From assembly GCA_017302255.1 (NCBI GenBank), contig JAFLDV010000015.1:1-64000 (forward strand): 64,000 nt of DNA, read 5' to 3'. Source of the DNA: Gammaproteobacteria bacterium. GTDB lineage: Bacteria; Pseudomonadota; Gammaproteobacteria; Enterobacterales; Alteromonadaceae. This document shows, piece by piece, positions 36,001 through 43,736 of the stretch. The notes under the pieces were generated by a model that did not search any database, was not told where the DNA came from, and saw only the letters and a program-made list of their open reading frames with translations. Made by a program: the position numbers and the translations under genes. Numbering within the stretch: the first letter of the stretch is position 1; every line of letters starts with the position of its first letter.

Positions 36001-37929
36001 TGTCAAACGACTGATTTCACAGTTGTTGGTATCGGTGATATGGCGGGTGACGTGTTTGGTAACGGTCTGTTGTTATCAGAGCACATTCGTCTGCAAGTGG
36101 CATTTAACCACATGCATATTTTTGTCGATCCGAATCCAGTAGCTGCAAGTTCGTTTGTTGAACGTCAACGCATGTTCAATCTGCCAACCTCAACTTGGGA
36201 TGATTACAACAAAGAGTTAATCTCTGAAGGTGGCGGCATATTCTTACGCAGTGCGAAAGCCATCAAACTGTCGGAACAAATGCAAGCAATGCTTGGTACT
36301 GACAAAACATCAATGACGCCAAACGAATTGATCCGTGCGTCGTTAATGATGCCAGTAGATTTGATTTGGAACGGCGGTATCGGTACTTATGTCAAAGCAT
36401 CCGATGAGACACATGCTGAAGTTGGTGACCGTGCATCTGAACCTTTACGTATTAACGGTAAAGAAGTACGAGCGAAAATCATTGGTGAAGGTGGTAACTT
36501 AGGTACTACACAACGTGGCCGTATCGAATACGCGGCGAACGGTGGTCGTATCAATACCGACTTCATCGACAACGTTGGTGGTGTTGACTGTTCGGACAAC
36601 GAAGTTAATATCAAAATCCTGTTAAACGCCTTAGTTGCCAGTGGCGATATGACGTTAAAACAACGCAACGAATTGCTCTATCAAATGACCAATGACGTTG
36701 CGGATATCGTTATCAACGATTGTTACCGTCAAACGCAAAGTATCTCTGTATCTATGTTGTTAGGTGCAGATCAGTTGAAAGAATACACTCGGTTTATTCA
36801 TGCTTTAGAGAAAGATGGCAAGTTGAACCGTGAGTTAGAATTCTTACCAACGGATGAAGTACTTGCAGAGCGTATGGTGAAAGGGGCCGGTTTAACGCGT
36901 CCAGAAATGTCGATCCTAACTGCTTATGGCAAAATGGTGTTAAAAGAGCAACTGGTGCTGCCAGAGATCTTTGAAAACAACTATTTCAAACAGCAATTAT
37001 TCCAAGCATTCCCGCAAGTGTTGCAAGAGCGTTATGCCGCTGAGATGGAAACCCATCCATTAAAAGCGGAAATCATCGCGACTAAACTTGCCAACATGTT
37101 AGTGAATGACATGGGTGCTAACTTCACCCAGCGGATGATGGAAGAGACCGGTGCTAGCATTGCAGAAGTAGCAATTAGCTTCGCCATTGCTCGCGACCTG
37201 TTTGACCTGCCAAAAGTTTGGTCTGAATTGGAATCTTTAGACAACGTGATTGCAGCTGATCTGCAAACTCGGTTGTTATTCCAATTACGTCGTACTATGC
37301 GCCGTGTGACCCGCTGGTTCTTGCGTCACCGTAATAAGGCGTTGGATATCGCACAAACTGTGGCGTTTTTCAAACCTGCATTTACACAGATCTCTGGCAA
37401 TCTTGCGCAGTTCTTGGCATCTGCCGAAGCAGAATCCTTGCAGAATCACCAACAGAAGCTAGTGGCTCAGCAAGTCCCAGTTGAACTTGCTAAGTATCTG
37501 TCTCAATTGAGCACTGTGTTCTCAGTGATGGATATTGCGCAAATTGCTGACCAAGAGAAAATGGCGCTGGATTTAGCGGCTGAGATCTACTTCAAGCTTG
37601 GTGATCGCTTAGATCTGCACTGGTTCTTAGAGCAAATCACACAGCAGCCGGTGACGAACCATTGGCAGGCGCTAGCTCGAGCTTCTTATCGTGAAGAGCT
37701 AGATTGGCAACAACGTGCGTTAGCGCAAGTTGTGATCCGCACCGCGAAAAACGGTGATGTGGTTGCTGAGGAAGTCGTTAGCCGCTGGTTAACGGCCAAT
37801 GACAGCGTGCTTGCGCGCTGGCGTCATATGCTTGCAGAATTCAAGACCACGAAGAGTCATGAGTTCGCTAAGTTCTCAGTGGCACTTCGCGAATTGATGC
37901 TGTTAAGCCATCACTGCGATACTGTGTAA
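33091..37929 (+). CDS. gdhB: NAD-specific glutamate dehydrogenase, large (180 kDa) type
   Basis: This 1612-residue enzyme oxidatively deaminates glutamate to 2-oxoglutarate with NAD, a catabolic role. The N-terminal 700 residues carry ACT-like regulatory segments (for example IVEIVIKDMPFLVDSVRIAL). The dehydrogenase core holds VPVGAKGGFVCKK (about 840-850, glutamate-binding lysines), DKGTATFSDIAN and the NAD-binding GIGDMAGDVFGNGLL (about 980). A long helical C-terminal domain completes it. Length and order match the GDH-180 class first described in Streptomyces and Pseudomonas aeruginosa. GGATAC precedes the ATG. Monocistronic between terminators. Confidence 0.95.
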   Translation: MALIDGQPSVLLQNVSKLIRQKLKDQVELVEQFAYTLYGNVANEDMVGRNDSDLYGAALSLWQTFNDHPQDDAKIRVFNPEVAKHGWESKHTIVEIVIKDMPFLVDSVRIALNRHSITAHLMLHYPLQTFRNEKGQITEFYKLGTKEKPTTQQTVFHIQIDRMTDKTAIENLVAELNSVMQDVSLAVTDWRPTLHKLESVIAELPNNAGKASPEQLQQATEFLNWLLKDNFTLLGYRSYRIVPIQGDYKIEGVADSALGLMRRSTSRDLMLNDLPDVARKQALSSDLLILTKTNNKSRVHRPAYIDYIGIKRFDENGQVVGEDRFIGLYSSSLYNNSAADIPLLKNKLAAVMARSGFAHGTHAYKALLNILETYPRDELIQADVDNLLDVATGVLHMQERDMTRLFMRKDAFGRFVSAMVYVPRERYNTQLRKATQQVLSSFLGSTEPVEFTTYFSESVLARTHYFVRVNDSNIEFNVKEIEQNLIEAARTWEDKLTSALVGSFGELRGRELCTKYVNAFPRSYKEEMLPSDALVDIAKIEALSEDHPLEMLFYRPQEEHADSKAVRLNLFHKDHPIHLSDVLPMLENFGLRVIGETPYAVRCPEGSVSWVLNFSMELNGKVPLDFEVAQQLFQESFAKVWKGDLEDDGFNRLILGAGLTGREASLLRAFAKYKRQIGGTFSQAYIESTFGRYPLLANLLVKLFNLKFDPAATGSAEEVAQVNAQILAQLEHVANLDDDRIIRRFLAIIQAIVRTNYFQPAADGSIKPYISFKVRPSAIPDIPLPLPFFEIFVYSPRVEGVHLRFGKVARGGLRWSDRREDFRTEVLGLVKAQQVKNTVIVPVGAKGGFVCKKLPETGGREAWLNEGKACYRTFIRGLLDITDNIVHGQIVAPKSVVRLDEDDPYLVVAADKGTATFSDIANGISLEYNHWLGDAFASGGSNGYDHKGMGITARGGWESVKRHFREVGIDCQTTDFTVVGIGDMAGDVFGNGLLLSEHIRLQVAFNHMHIFVDPNPVAASSFVERQRMFNLPTSTWDDYNKELISEGGGIFLRSAKAIKLSEQMQAMLGTDKTSMTPNELIRASLMMPVDLIWNGGIGTYVKASDETHAEVGDRASEPLRINGKEVRAKIIGEGGNLGTTQRGRIEYAANGGRINTDFIDNVGGVDCSDNEVNIKILLNALVASGDMTLKQRNELLYQMTNDVADIVINDCYRQTQSISVSMLLGADQLKEYTRFIHALEKDGKLNRELEFLPTDEVLAERMVKGAGLTRPEMSILTAYGKMVLKEQLVLPEIFENNYFKQQLFQAFPQVLQERYAAEMETHPLKAEIIATKLANMLVNDMGANFTQRMMEETGASIAEVAISFAIARDLFDLPKVWSELESLDNVIAADLQTRLLFQLRRTMRRVTRWFLRHRNKALDIAQTVAFFKPAFTQISGNLAQFLASAEAESLQNHQQKLVAQQVPVELAKYLSQLSTVFSVMDIAQIADQEKMALDLAAEIYFKLGDRLDLHWFLEQITQQPVTNHWQALARASYREELDWQQRALAQVVIRTAKNGDVVAEEVVSRWLTANDSVLARWRHMLAEFKTTKSHEFAKFSVALRELMLLSHHCDTV

Positions 37930-37980
37930 TTGCTTGTTTTTCTAGCGCACACTTCATCGTGAGCGCATAGACTGCTAAAA

Positions 37981-38009
37981 TGCCCCGCACTTGTCGGGGC
38001 TTTTTTTTT
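37981..38009 (+). terminator. Rho-independent terminator after glutamate dehydrogenase
   Basis: The stem GCCCCG/CGGGGC (37982-37987 and 37995-38000) is followed by nine T residues. The pyrD Shine-Dalgarno AGGA begins directly after the T-run, so pyrD may also receive readthrough. Confidence 0.9.
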
Positions 38010-38019
38010 AGGATCACCA

Positions 38020-39030
38020 ATGTTCTACAATCTCGCACGCTCAATTATGTTTAAAACCGACGCAGAAGCGTCGCATCACTTTGCTTTGGGCAGTTTAAAA
38101 GCGCTGCAGCATACGCCAATGTCGATGTTGTGGTCACAGCAGGTCCCACATAAACCAGTCACTATTGCCGGCTTAACATTCCCAAATGCGGTTGGTCTTG
38201 CAGCCGGCCTCGATAAGAACGCGGATTGTATCGATGCATTCGCCCAAATGGGTTTTGGCTTTATCGAAGTGGGTACTGTAACCCCGCGTCCTCAGTATGG
38301 TAATGACAAACCTCGTTTATTTCGCCTACCTGCCGCAAATGCCATTATTAATCGGATGGGATTTAACAATCTCGGTGTTGATAACTTGGTAGAGAATGTC
38401 AAAAAGGCGAAGTTTCGCGGCATTCTTGGCATAAACATCGGTAAAAACAAAGACACGCCAAACGAGCAGGGTAAAGACGACTACATCATTTGTATGCGAA
38501 AGGTCTACCAATATGCGAGTTACATCACCATCAATATTTCGTCGCCAAATACTCCAGGCTTGCGTGACTTACAATTTGGCGATGCTTTGTTAGATCTGCT
38601 GAAAGCTTTGAAAACTGAACAACAACTGCTGGCCGGAAAACACAGTAAATATGTGCCGCTATTTGTAAAAATTGCGCCAGATATGGATGCCATTGCAGTG
38701 CAGCAAGTTGCTGAGGCTTTAATTTCCAGTCAAATGGACGGTGCTATAGCCACAAACACCACTTTAGATAAGAGCTCCGTCGCAGATCTTCCGCATGGCC
38801 AAGAGATGGGCGGGCTAAGTGGTAAACCTGTACAAGCAAAAAGTACCGCAATCATTGCACAATTACGAGCAGCAGTTGGTCCAGACTTTCCTATTATTGG
38901 CGTCGGCGGCATTGATAGTTTGGCGGCGGCACAGGAAAAACTTGCTGCCGGCGCTAATTTGGTTCAGGTATATACGGCCTTTATTTATCAAGGACCTGCA
39001 CTTGTTAAATCGATCGTCAACGGCTTATAA
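38020..39030 (+). CDS. pyrD: Dihydroorotate dehydrogenase (quinone), class 2
   Basis: PyrD oxidises dihydroorotate to orotate in pyrimidine synthesis and passes electrons to the membrane quinone pool. The 336-residue length equals E. coli PyrD. The N-terminal helical membrane-associating segment, FMN-binding GLAAGLDKN, active-site [14 protein letters not shown] (catalytic Ser) and ATNTTLDKS are all present, which marks class 2. AGGA lies 6 bp before the ATG. zapC follows 118 bp later, as is usual in gammaproteobacteria. Confidence 0.96.
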   Translation: MFYNLARSIMFKTDAEASHHFALGSLKALQHTPMSMLWSQQVPHKPVTIAGLTFPNAVGLAAGLDKNADCIDAFAQMGFGFIEVGTVTPRPQYGNDKPRLFRLPAANAIINRMGFNNLGVDNLVENVKKAKFRGILGINIGKNKDTPNEQGKDDYIICMRKVYQYASYITINISSPNTPGLRDLQFGDALLDLLKALKTEQQLLAGKHSKYVPLFVKIAPDMDAIAVQQVAEALISSQMDGAIATNTTLDKSSVADLPHGQEMGGLSGKPVQAKSTAIIAQLRAAVGPDFPIIGVGGIDSLAAAQEKLAAGANLVQVYTAFIYQGPALVKSIVNGL

Positions 39031-39148
39031 CGATCCGCGTTAGATCAATAAAAGTTAGAGTAAAACGGTCTTGATATCTTGTTGGCAAAGGGTGTAAAAC
39101 CGCAAGCAGCATAATAGTAATTGCGGCGCTTCCGCATTGGACTTAGGC

Positions 39149-39706
39149 ATGGCGAATTTCACCCCTTCAGCGAGTTGGACTTGGTTGACCACAAACGGTC
39201 GCTTGGCGTTGCGTTATGGCGCGGCTCCAAGTGAGCTGCAGGTTACGCCAGTGAGCTCTATGCAACATTCGATGCAACATAGTGTTGAAGCGGGCAGCGC
39301 TTTTGCCTTTACCTTAGAGCATGCTGAAATGTTTTGGACGTTTTGGCATGCTTTAGAGCCGTTACAATATGCGGAGCAGGGGCGTTTTGCTGCGGCAATT
39401 GATGCCACCGCTTGTCTGTGTTTCTTACAGCAGCAAGGGCAGAAGAGCTGGCATTTTCAAACCATTTCGAATAATTTCGTCCCAAGTTGCAGCGATATCG
39501 TATTGTTAGCAGGCGTCGATTGTTCGGCGTTGGCATTAGTACTCGATGCCAGTGAACACAGTAGCCTAGTATTGCTGTTAGCGAATTTAACATCCTTGTC
39601 TGGAAAACTCATTGCTGGCGGCACGCCAATTTTATTGCTGAATAACCGACTGCAAGCTTGGCAACCACAGCCGATCCGCGTCTCCCATCTGCCGAAAACG
39701 GCCTAA
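39149..39706 (+). CDS. zapC: Cell division protein ZapC (divergent)
   Basis: ZapC is a cytoplasmic FtsZ-ring stabiliser. The 185-residue product shares the family pattern KSWHF...SDIVLLAG...LVLLLANLTSLSGKLI...ILLLNNRLQ with ZapC, and it sits directly after pyrD as in enterics. The N-terminal third is weakly conserved and includes a short MQHS-MQHS duplication. The frame opens at TTG 39137; I prefer ATG 39149, giving a length near E. coli ZapC (180). The call rests on this pattern plus synteny, so it is less certain than its neighbours. Confidence 0.75.
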   Translation: MANFTPSASWTWLTTNGRLALRYGAAPSELQVTPVSSMQHSMQHSVEAGSAFAFTLEHAEMFWTFWHALEPLQYAEQGRFAAAIDATACLCFLQQQGQKSWHFQTISNNFVPSCSDIVLLAGVDCSALALVLDASEHSSLVLLLANLTSLSGKLIAGGTPILLLNNRLQAWQPQPIRVSHLPKTA

Positions 39707-39821
39707 ACTGGTCTGCTTTCCCGATAAATTGGCGCTTTGGCGACCAATTTAGCAATCAGGGCTGGTCAGGCGTCACTAGATCGGTAAAAATACCCCGTTT
39801 TTAGTCTGTCAGGTATTCGCT

Positions 39822-40958
39822 GTGAGCGTAGAGTCGCAAAATTTTGACGATATTCGTCCGTATAATGACGCTGAAATTCCTAATGCGATCGAGCAACTTG
39901 TTTCAGATCAGGAGTTTATTGGCGCCATCGTTAATTATCGCTTTGGTAGCAAAGCTCCTTGGTTAACAGCTGTCTTATCGCCACTAGTTAAATGGTATCT
40001 GCGTAGGCATTGGCGCAGTCTGCGGACTGTGCAAGATGTACAACTCTATCTAGCCAAATATCTGAATCAGGCTATTAAAAAAACTAGCGATGGCTTGAGT
40101 TGGAGCGGGATCGAAAAATTAGATCGCAACTGTTCCTATTTGTTTATAAGTAACCATCGCGATATCGCCATGGATCCAGCCATTGTCAATTGGTGCTTAA
40201 GTCGTGAAGGCTTTGATACCACGCGAATTGCTATTGGCGATAATTTGCTGAAGAAGCCATGTGTTTCGACGCTAATGAAAATGAATAAAAGCTTTGTCGT
40301 GCGCCGCTCCGCCAAGGGGCCACGGGAAATGTTAAAAGCCTTAGGTCAACTTTCGGCATATATCGGTGACTCATTGCGTACTGGTCATCATATTTGGATC
40401 GCGCAGAAGGAAGGTCGGGCAAAAGATGGCTTTGATTTGACTGATCCGGCGATACTGAAAATGTTTTACATTGATGGCAAGCGTCAAGGACTAAGTTTTC
40501 AGGAATACATGGCGAGTCTGCGGATTGTGCCTGTGGTTATTTCTTATGAATTTGACCCATGTGATGCTGCGAAGGCAAATGAGTTAGTGCAAGTCGCGAC
40601 CGAAGGCCATTATCAGAAGTCAGAATTTGAAGATATCGAGAGTATCGTCAAAGGGATCACCGGTTACAAAGGTCGTGTCCACGTACATTTCGGCAAATGT
40701 CTAGAAACCGGTTTCGAAACGCCTGAACAGCTTGCCGCTTTGGTCGATGAAGAAATTTACCAAGGTTATCATTTGTATCCAGCAAATCGAATTGCCGCTG
40801 GTCAAGTTTCGAGTGCACAGCAACCAACAACTTTAGACATCAAAGCGCAAGCGCAGTTTGAACAGCGGATTGCAGCAATGCCCGAACAGATCAGGGACCA
40901 AGTTTTAAAGATGTATGCAAATCCGTATCACAATGCACAAAAGCAAAAGGCTGAATAA
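39822..40958 (+). CDS. PlsC-like 1-acyl-sn-glycerol-3-phosphate acyltransferase family protein
   Basis: The 378-residue protein contains an acyltransferase signature NHRDIAMD (the NHX4D motif, about residues 111-118) in the context LFISNHRDIAMDPAIVNW, then RSAKGPREML and an AQKEGRAKDG segment equivalent to the EGTR block. It probably transfers acyl chains to a glycerophosphate-type acceptor at the inner membrane; the true substrate is unknown. It is larger than PlsC (about 245) owing to N- and C-terminal extensions. It starts with GTG, and the following gene begins directly after its stop (TAAATG). Confidence 0.83.
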   Translation: MSVESQNFDDIRPYNDAEIPNAIEQLVSDQEFIGAIVNYRFGSKAPWLTAVLSPLVKWYLRRHWRSLRTVQDVQLYLAKYLNQAIKKTSDGLSWSGIEKLDRNCSYLFISNHRDIAMDPAIVNWCLSREGFDTTRIAIGDNLLKKPCVSTLMKMNKSFVVRRSAKGPREMLKALGQLSAYIGDSLRTGHHIWIAQKEGRAKDGFDLTDPAILKMFYIDGKRQGLSFQEYMASLRIVPVVISYEFDPCDAAKANELVQVATEGHYQKSEFEDIESIVKGITGYKGRVHVHFGKCLETGFETPEQLAALVDEEIYQGYHLYPANRIAAGQVSSAQQPTTLDIKAQAQFEQRIAAMPEQIRDQVLKMYANPYHNAQKQKAE

Positions 40959-41204
40959 ATGCGATTTGTCACCTACAAATTTAAAGGGCAAGCGCGTCGT
41001 ATACCGTTTAGTTATGACAAGTTTCATGACATGTATGAGGCTGCAGCAGCTGCTGAAGGGATTGACCTGAAGAATTTTCTCGCGATGGAACAACAGGTTG
41101 CAATGACTACTCGTCATAAATCTGCGGTGAAAGACTATCGAATTAAAGAGTTCACGCGAATGGGTTTTAGTGAGTTATTTTTACATAAAGATGAAGCCGA
41201 GTAA
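40959..41204 (+). CDS. Small conserved protein, DUF2960-like
   Basis: The 81-residue basic protein (starting MRFVTYKFKGQARRIPFSYD, then EGIDLKNFLAMEQQVAMT and EFTRMGFSELF) resembles the DUF2960 family of Vibrio and Shewanella as I recall it. Function is unknown, with no signal peptide or membrane helix. Its ATG abuts the stop of the acyltransferase gene, so it is translated from the same mRNA. Its own stop codon lies inside the terminator stem. Confidence 0.65.
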   Translation: MRFVTYKFKGQARRIPFSYDKFHDMYEAAAAAEGIDLKNFLAMEQQVAMTTRHKSAVKDYRIKEFTRMGFSELFLHKDEAE

Positions 41205-41218
41205 TACTCGGCTTTTTT
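41194..41218 (+). terminator. Terminator overlapping the DUF2960-like stop codon
   Basis: The stem AAGCCGAGT/ACTCGGCTT (41194-41202 and 41206-41214) with an AAT loop is followed by TTTT. The TAA stop (41202-41204) forms the top of the hairpin. Confidence 0.88.
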
Positions 41219-41238
41219 ATGTAAAACAACTCTTGAAC

Positions 41239-41715
41239 TTACACGCCATCAACAATTTTTAGTGATGCTCGCTGTTTAGCACATTGCTCTTTTGCCACTG
41301 GACAATAACTGATAGCGGTACCTACTTTAATTTTGTGCGCCGCAAACCAACCTTTTGGCATTTCTAAAGCGGCTAAGGCTGGTGAAGTTGAAGTGTGCGT
41401 CGTAAGTGAAAATGGTTCCATATCAGTTATTTGCCGCACAATCCAATGCTCGTCGATAAATGCCACGTCTAATGCACTTGGCGTATTTTTCATCCAAAGA
41501 CTGATTTCACGTGGTTCTTGATACAACAAGATCAGGCCATTTTGCAGTGGTTGTTGGCCCATTAATCCCTGCATGCGTTTTTCAGTGGTGTCCGCAAGCT
41601 GTACTTGAATTTCAAATTCGCCCAATTGCAATGGCACTAACGAAAACTCGACTGCGCCAACTTGTGGTGCTAGCACCAAGCTTGCCACTAAAAGGCTTTC
41701 AGCTAACTTTAACAT
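41239..41715 (-). CDS. DUF192 family secreted protein
   Basis: The 158-residue protein has a signal peptide (about 1-21, ending VGA) and a DUF192 domain (about 30-145). Family motifs are TEKRMQGLMG, a hydrophobic strand, then SLWMKNTPSALDVAFID and ALEMPKGW. A Cys pair in the last 25 residues (YCPVAKEQC) could form a disulfide. Function is unknown. AGGA precedes the ATG at good spacing. It converges with the DUF2960-like gene. Confidence 0.85.
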   Translation of the reverse strand: MLKLAESLLVASLVLAPQVGAVEFSLVPLQLGEFEIQVQLADTTEKRMQGLMGQQPLQNGLILLYQEPREISLWMKNTPSALDVAFIDEHWIVRQITDMEPFSLTTHTSTSPALAALEMPKGWFAAHKIKVGTAISYCPVAKEQCAKQRASLKIVDGV

Positions 41716-41832
41716 GACTTAGTTCCTGTTCAACTGGTTGAAATTTGTAGTGGTGTCGCTTGAGCTTAACAAGTTGTGGCTAAGTGCGAAACTGTAAAAT
41801 CCAAGCTTTCGAACTTTGTCTGTTTGGCCATA

Positions 41833-41861
41833 AAAAAAGGCTCGCAGAGGCGAGCCTTTTT
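41833..41861 (-). terminator. Rho-independent terminator of ald (minus strand)
   Basis: The stem AAAAAGGCTCGC/GCGAGCCTTTTT with an AGAG loop lies 16 bp past the ald stop. T-runs occur on both strands; it serves ald on the minus strand. Confidence 0.9.
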
Positions 41862-41876
41862 GTCACGAGACTGGAA

Positions 41877-42998
41877 TTACAGTGCAGCTAATGCTTGACG
41901 TGGATCTACGAAGGTCAAGTTCAGAGCTTCAGCGACATGTTGGTTAACTACATGACCGTTAATCACGTTTAAACCATTTAACAGATGCTGATCTTCCAAC
42001 AGCGCAGCTTTGTAGCCTTTATTTGCCAGTTTGATGATAAATGGCAAAGTAGCGTTGTTCAGAGCGAAGGTTGAAGTCAGTGGCACCGCGCCTGGCATGT
42101 TGGCAACACAGTAGTGAACTACATCGTCAACGATAAAGGTTGGTTCTGCGTGTGTCGTGGCATAAGAAGTCTCAACACAGCCGCCTTGGTCGATTGCAAC
42201 GTCAACAATTGCAGAACCAGCTTTCATTTTACGAACGTGTTCGCGAGTAACCAGTTTTGGCGCTGCAGCACCAGGGATTAACACGCCACCGATCACTAAA
42301 TCAGCTTCAAGGATGTGTTTCTCTAAAGCATCAGCAGTCGAATAGATTGCTTTTACCGCACCGTTGAACTGCGCGTTGATCCGGCGTAATACGTCAACGC
42401 TACGGTCTAAAACTACAACGTCTGCACCTAAACCAACAGCCATTTGCGCAGCGTTAGTCCCAACCATACCGCCACCGATGACCACAACTTTAGCTGGTTC
42501 AACACCTGGTACGCCACCTAGTAACATACCGCGGCCTGCGCAAGATTTCTCTAATGCACGTGCACCGGCTTGTATAGACATACGACCAGCAACTTCAGAC
42601 ATTGGCGCTAACAGTGGTAAACCACCGCGGCTGTCAGTCACAGTTTCATAAGCGATACAGATTGCTTTTGATTTGATCAGATCTTCAGTTTGCGGCAGAT
42701 CTGGTGCTAAGTGTAAGTAAGTGAACAGAATTTGCCCTTCACGTAACATGGCACGTTCAACAGCTTGTGGCTCTTTAACTTTTACAATCATTTCAGCTTT
42801 AGCAAATACTTCAGCCGCTGTACCTAATACTGTTGCGCCAGCTGCTGCATAATCAGCATCGCCAAAACCAATGCCTGAACCGGCGTTAGTTTCGACAAAA
42901 ACGCTGTGACCATGAGCAACTAATTCACGCACGCTAGCAGGGGTCATGCCGACGCGGTATTCGTGGTTTTTAATCTCTTTAGGAACGCCAATAATCAT
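41877..42998 (-). CDS. ald: Alanine dehydrogenase
   Basis: Ald converts L-alanine and NAD to pyruvate, ammonia and NADH. The 373-residue product shows MIIGVPKEIKNHEYRVG at the N-terminus, FTYLHLAPD (substrate-binding region) and the Rossmann motif GGGMVGTNAAQMAVGLGADV. It ends with ANMPGAVPLTSTFALNNAT, a hallmark of Ald rather than transhydrogenase. It is transcribed divergently from lrp, with two Lrp-like sites in the shared region. Lrp-family control of ald is common. Confidence 0.95.
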   Translation of the reverse strand: MIIGVPKEIKNHEYRVGMTPASVRELVAHGHSVFVETNAGSGIGFGDADYAAAGATVLGTAAEVFAKAEMIVKVKEPQAVERAMLREGQILFTYLHLAPDLPQTEDLIKSKAICIAYETVTDSRGGLPLLAPMSEVAGRMSIQAGARALEKSCAGRGMLLGGVPGVEPAKVVVIGGGMVGTNAAQMAVGLGADVVVLDRSVDVLRRINAQFNGAVKAIYSTADALEKHILEADLVIGGVLIPGAAAPKLVTREHVRKMKAGSAIVDVAIDQGGCVETSYATTHAEPTFIVDDVVHYCVANMPGAVPLTSTFALNNATLPFIIKLANKGYKAALLEDQHLLNGLNVINGHVVNQHVAEALNLTFVDPRQALAAL

Positions 42999-43086
42999 AA
43001 TAATTTGCCTGTGTAGGGTGGGTAAAAATATTTCGCTATTATAGTGGTGTTTTTGCAGAATGAATGGTTGTTTTTAGTAGCTTTCG

Positions 43087-43101
43087 TAGCATAATATCTT
43101 G
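43087..43101 (+). promoter_or_regulatory. Lrp-like binding site 1 in the ald/lrp intergenic region
   Basis: TAGCATAATATCTTG matches 12 of 15 positions of the E. coli Lrp consensus YAGHAWATTWTDCTR. It shares the exact 9-mer TAGCATAAT with site 2, 30 bp downstream. Confidence 0.45.
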
Positions 43102-43116
43102 CATATGATTTTAAAT

Positions 43117-43131
43117 TAGCATAATTGACTA
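43117..43131 (+). promoter_or_regulatory. Lrp-like binding site 2 in the ald/lrp intergenic region
   Basis: TAGCATAATTGACTA matches 13 of 15 positions of the Lrp consensus. It ends 2 bp before the lrp ATG and lies 30 bp (three helical turns) from site 1, consistent with cooperative Lrp binding and autoregulation. Confidence 0.5.
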
Positions 43132-43133
43132 GC

Positions 43134-43622
43134 ATGTTCTCCGTTAACCCACAAAGTAAAAAGCTTGATAGGATCGACCGTAAAATTCTTGTTGAATTAC
43201 AAAAGGATGGGCGGCTTTCAAATGTCGAACTAGCCAAGAGGGTAGGGTTAAGTCCTACGCCTTGTCTGGAGCGGGTTCGTAAATTAGAACAAGACAAATA
43301 TATACTGGGCTATAACGCACAGGTTGACCCTAACAAGGTTGGCGCGGCGTTGTTGGTGTTTGTTGAGATCACTTTGAGTAAAACCTCTCCGGAGGATTTC
43401 GATGAATTTAGTAAGGCCGTGCAAAAATTAGATGAGATTTTAGAGTGCCACTTAGTATCTGGTAGTTTTGATTTTTTATTAAAAACGCGAGTTGCAAATA
43501 TGGCGGCCTATCGGGAACTACTTGGTGAAACACTGCTCAGATTGCCCAGTGTCAGAGAAAGTAGGACCTACGTTGTGATGGAAGAAGTGAAGCAGACAAC
43601 TTTTGTTGCAGTTAGTGCTTAA
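43134..43622 (+). CDS. lrp: Leucine-responsive regulatory protein Lrp
   Basis: The 162-residue product is very close to E. coli Lrp (164). Its helix-turn-helix region reads LSNVELAKRVGLSPTPCLERV (split by family conservation at residues 32-52), followed by the RAM effector domain with LLVFVEIT, ECHLVSGSFDFLLKTRV and TYVVMEEVKQ near the end. It is a DNA-binding global regulator of amino-acid metabolism and most likely controls ald and itself through the sites just upstream. The frame opens at TTG 43125; ATG 43134 fits the family. No Shine-Dalgarno is obvious. Confidence 0.94.
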   Translation: MFSVNPQSKKLDRIDRKILVELQKDGRLSNVELAKRVGLSPTPCLERVRKLEQDKYILGYNAQVDPNKVGAALLVFVEITLSKTSPEDFDEFSKAVQKLDEILECHLVSGSFDFLLKTRVANMAAYRELLGETLLRLPSVRESRTYVVMEEVKQTTFVAVSA

Positions 43623-43736
43623 TAAACAGCCAGCTAGCATTGATAAGTTGCGCCAACGTCTAGATAAAAGGATGCAAGCGCAGCGCTAGTCTGGTATCTT
43701 TAATCGGTTTTTATTCATTTTTTTAGGGTTTGGCGC

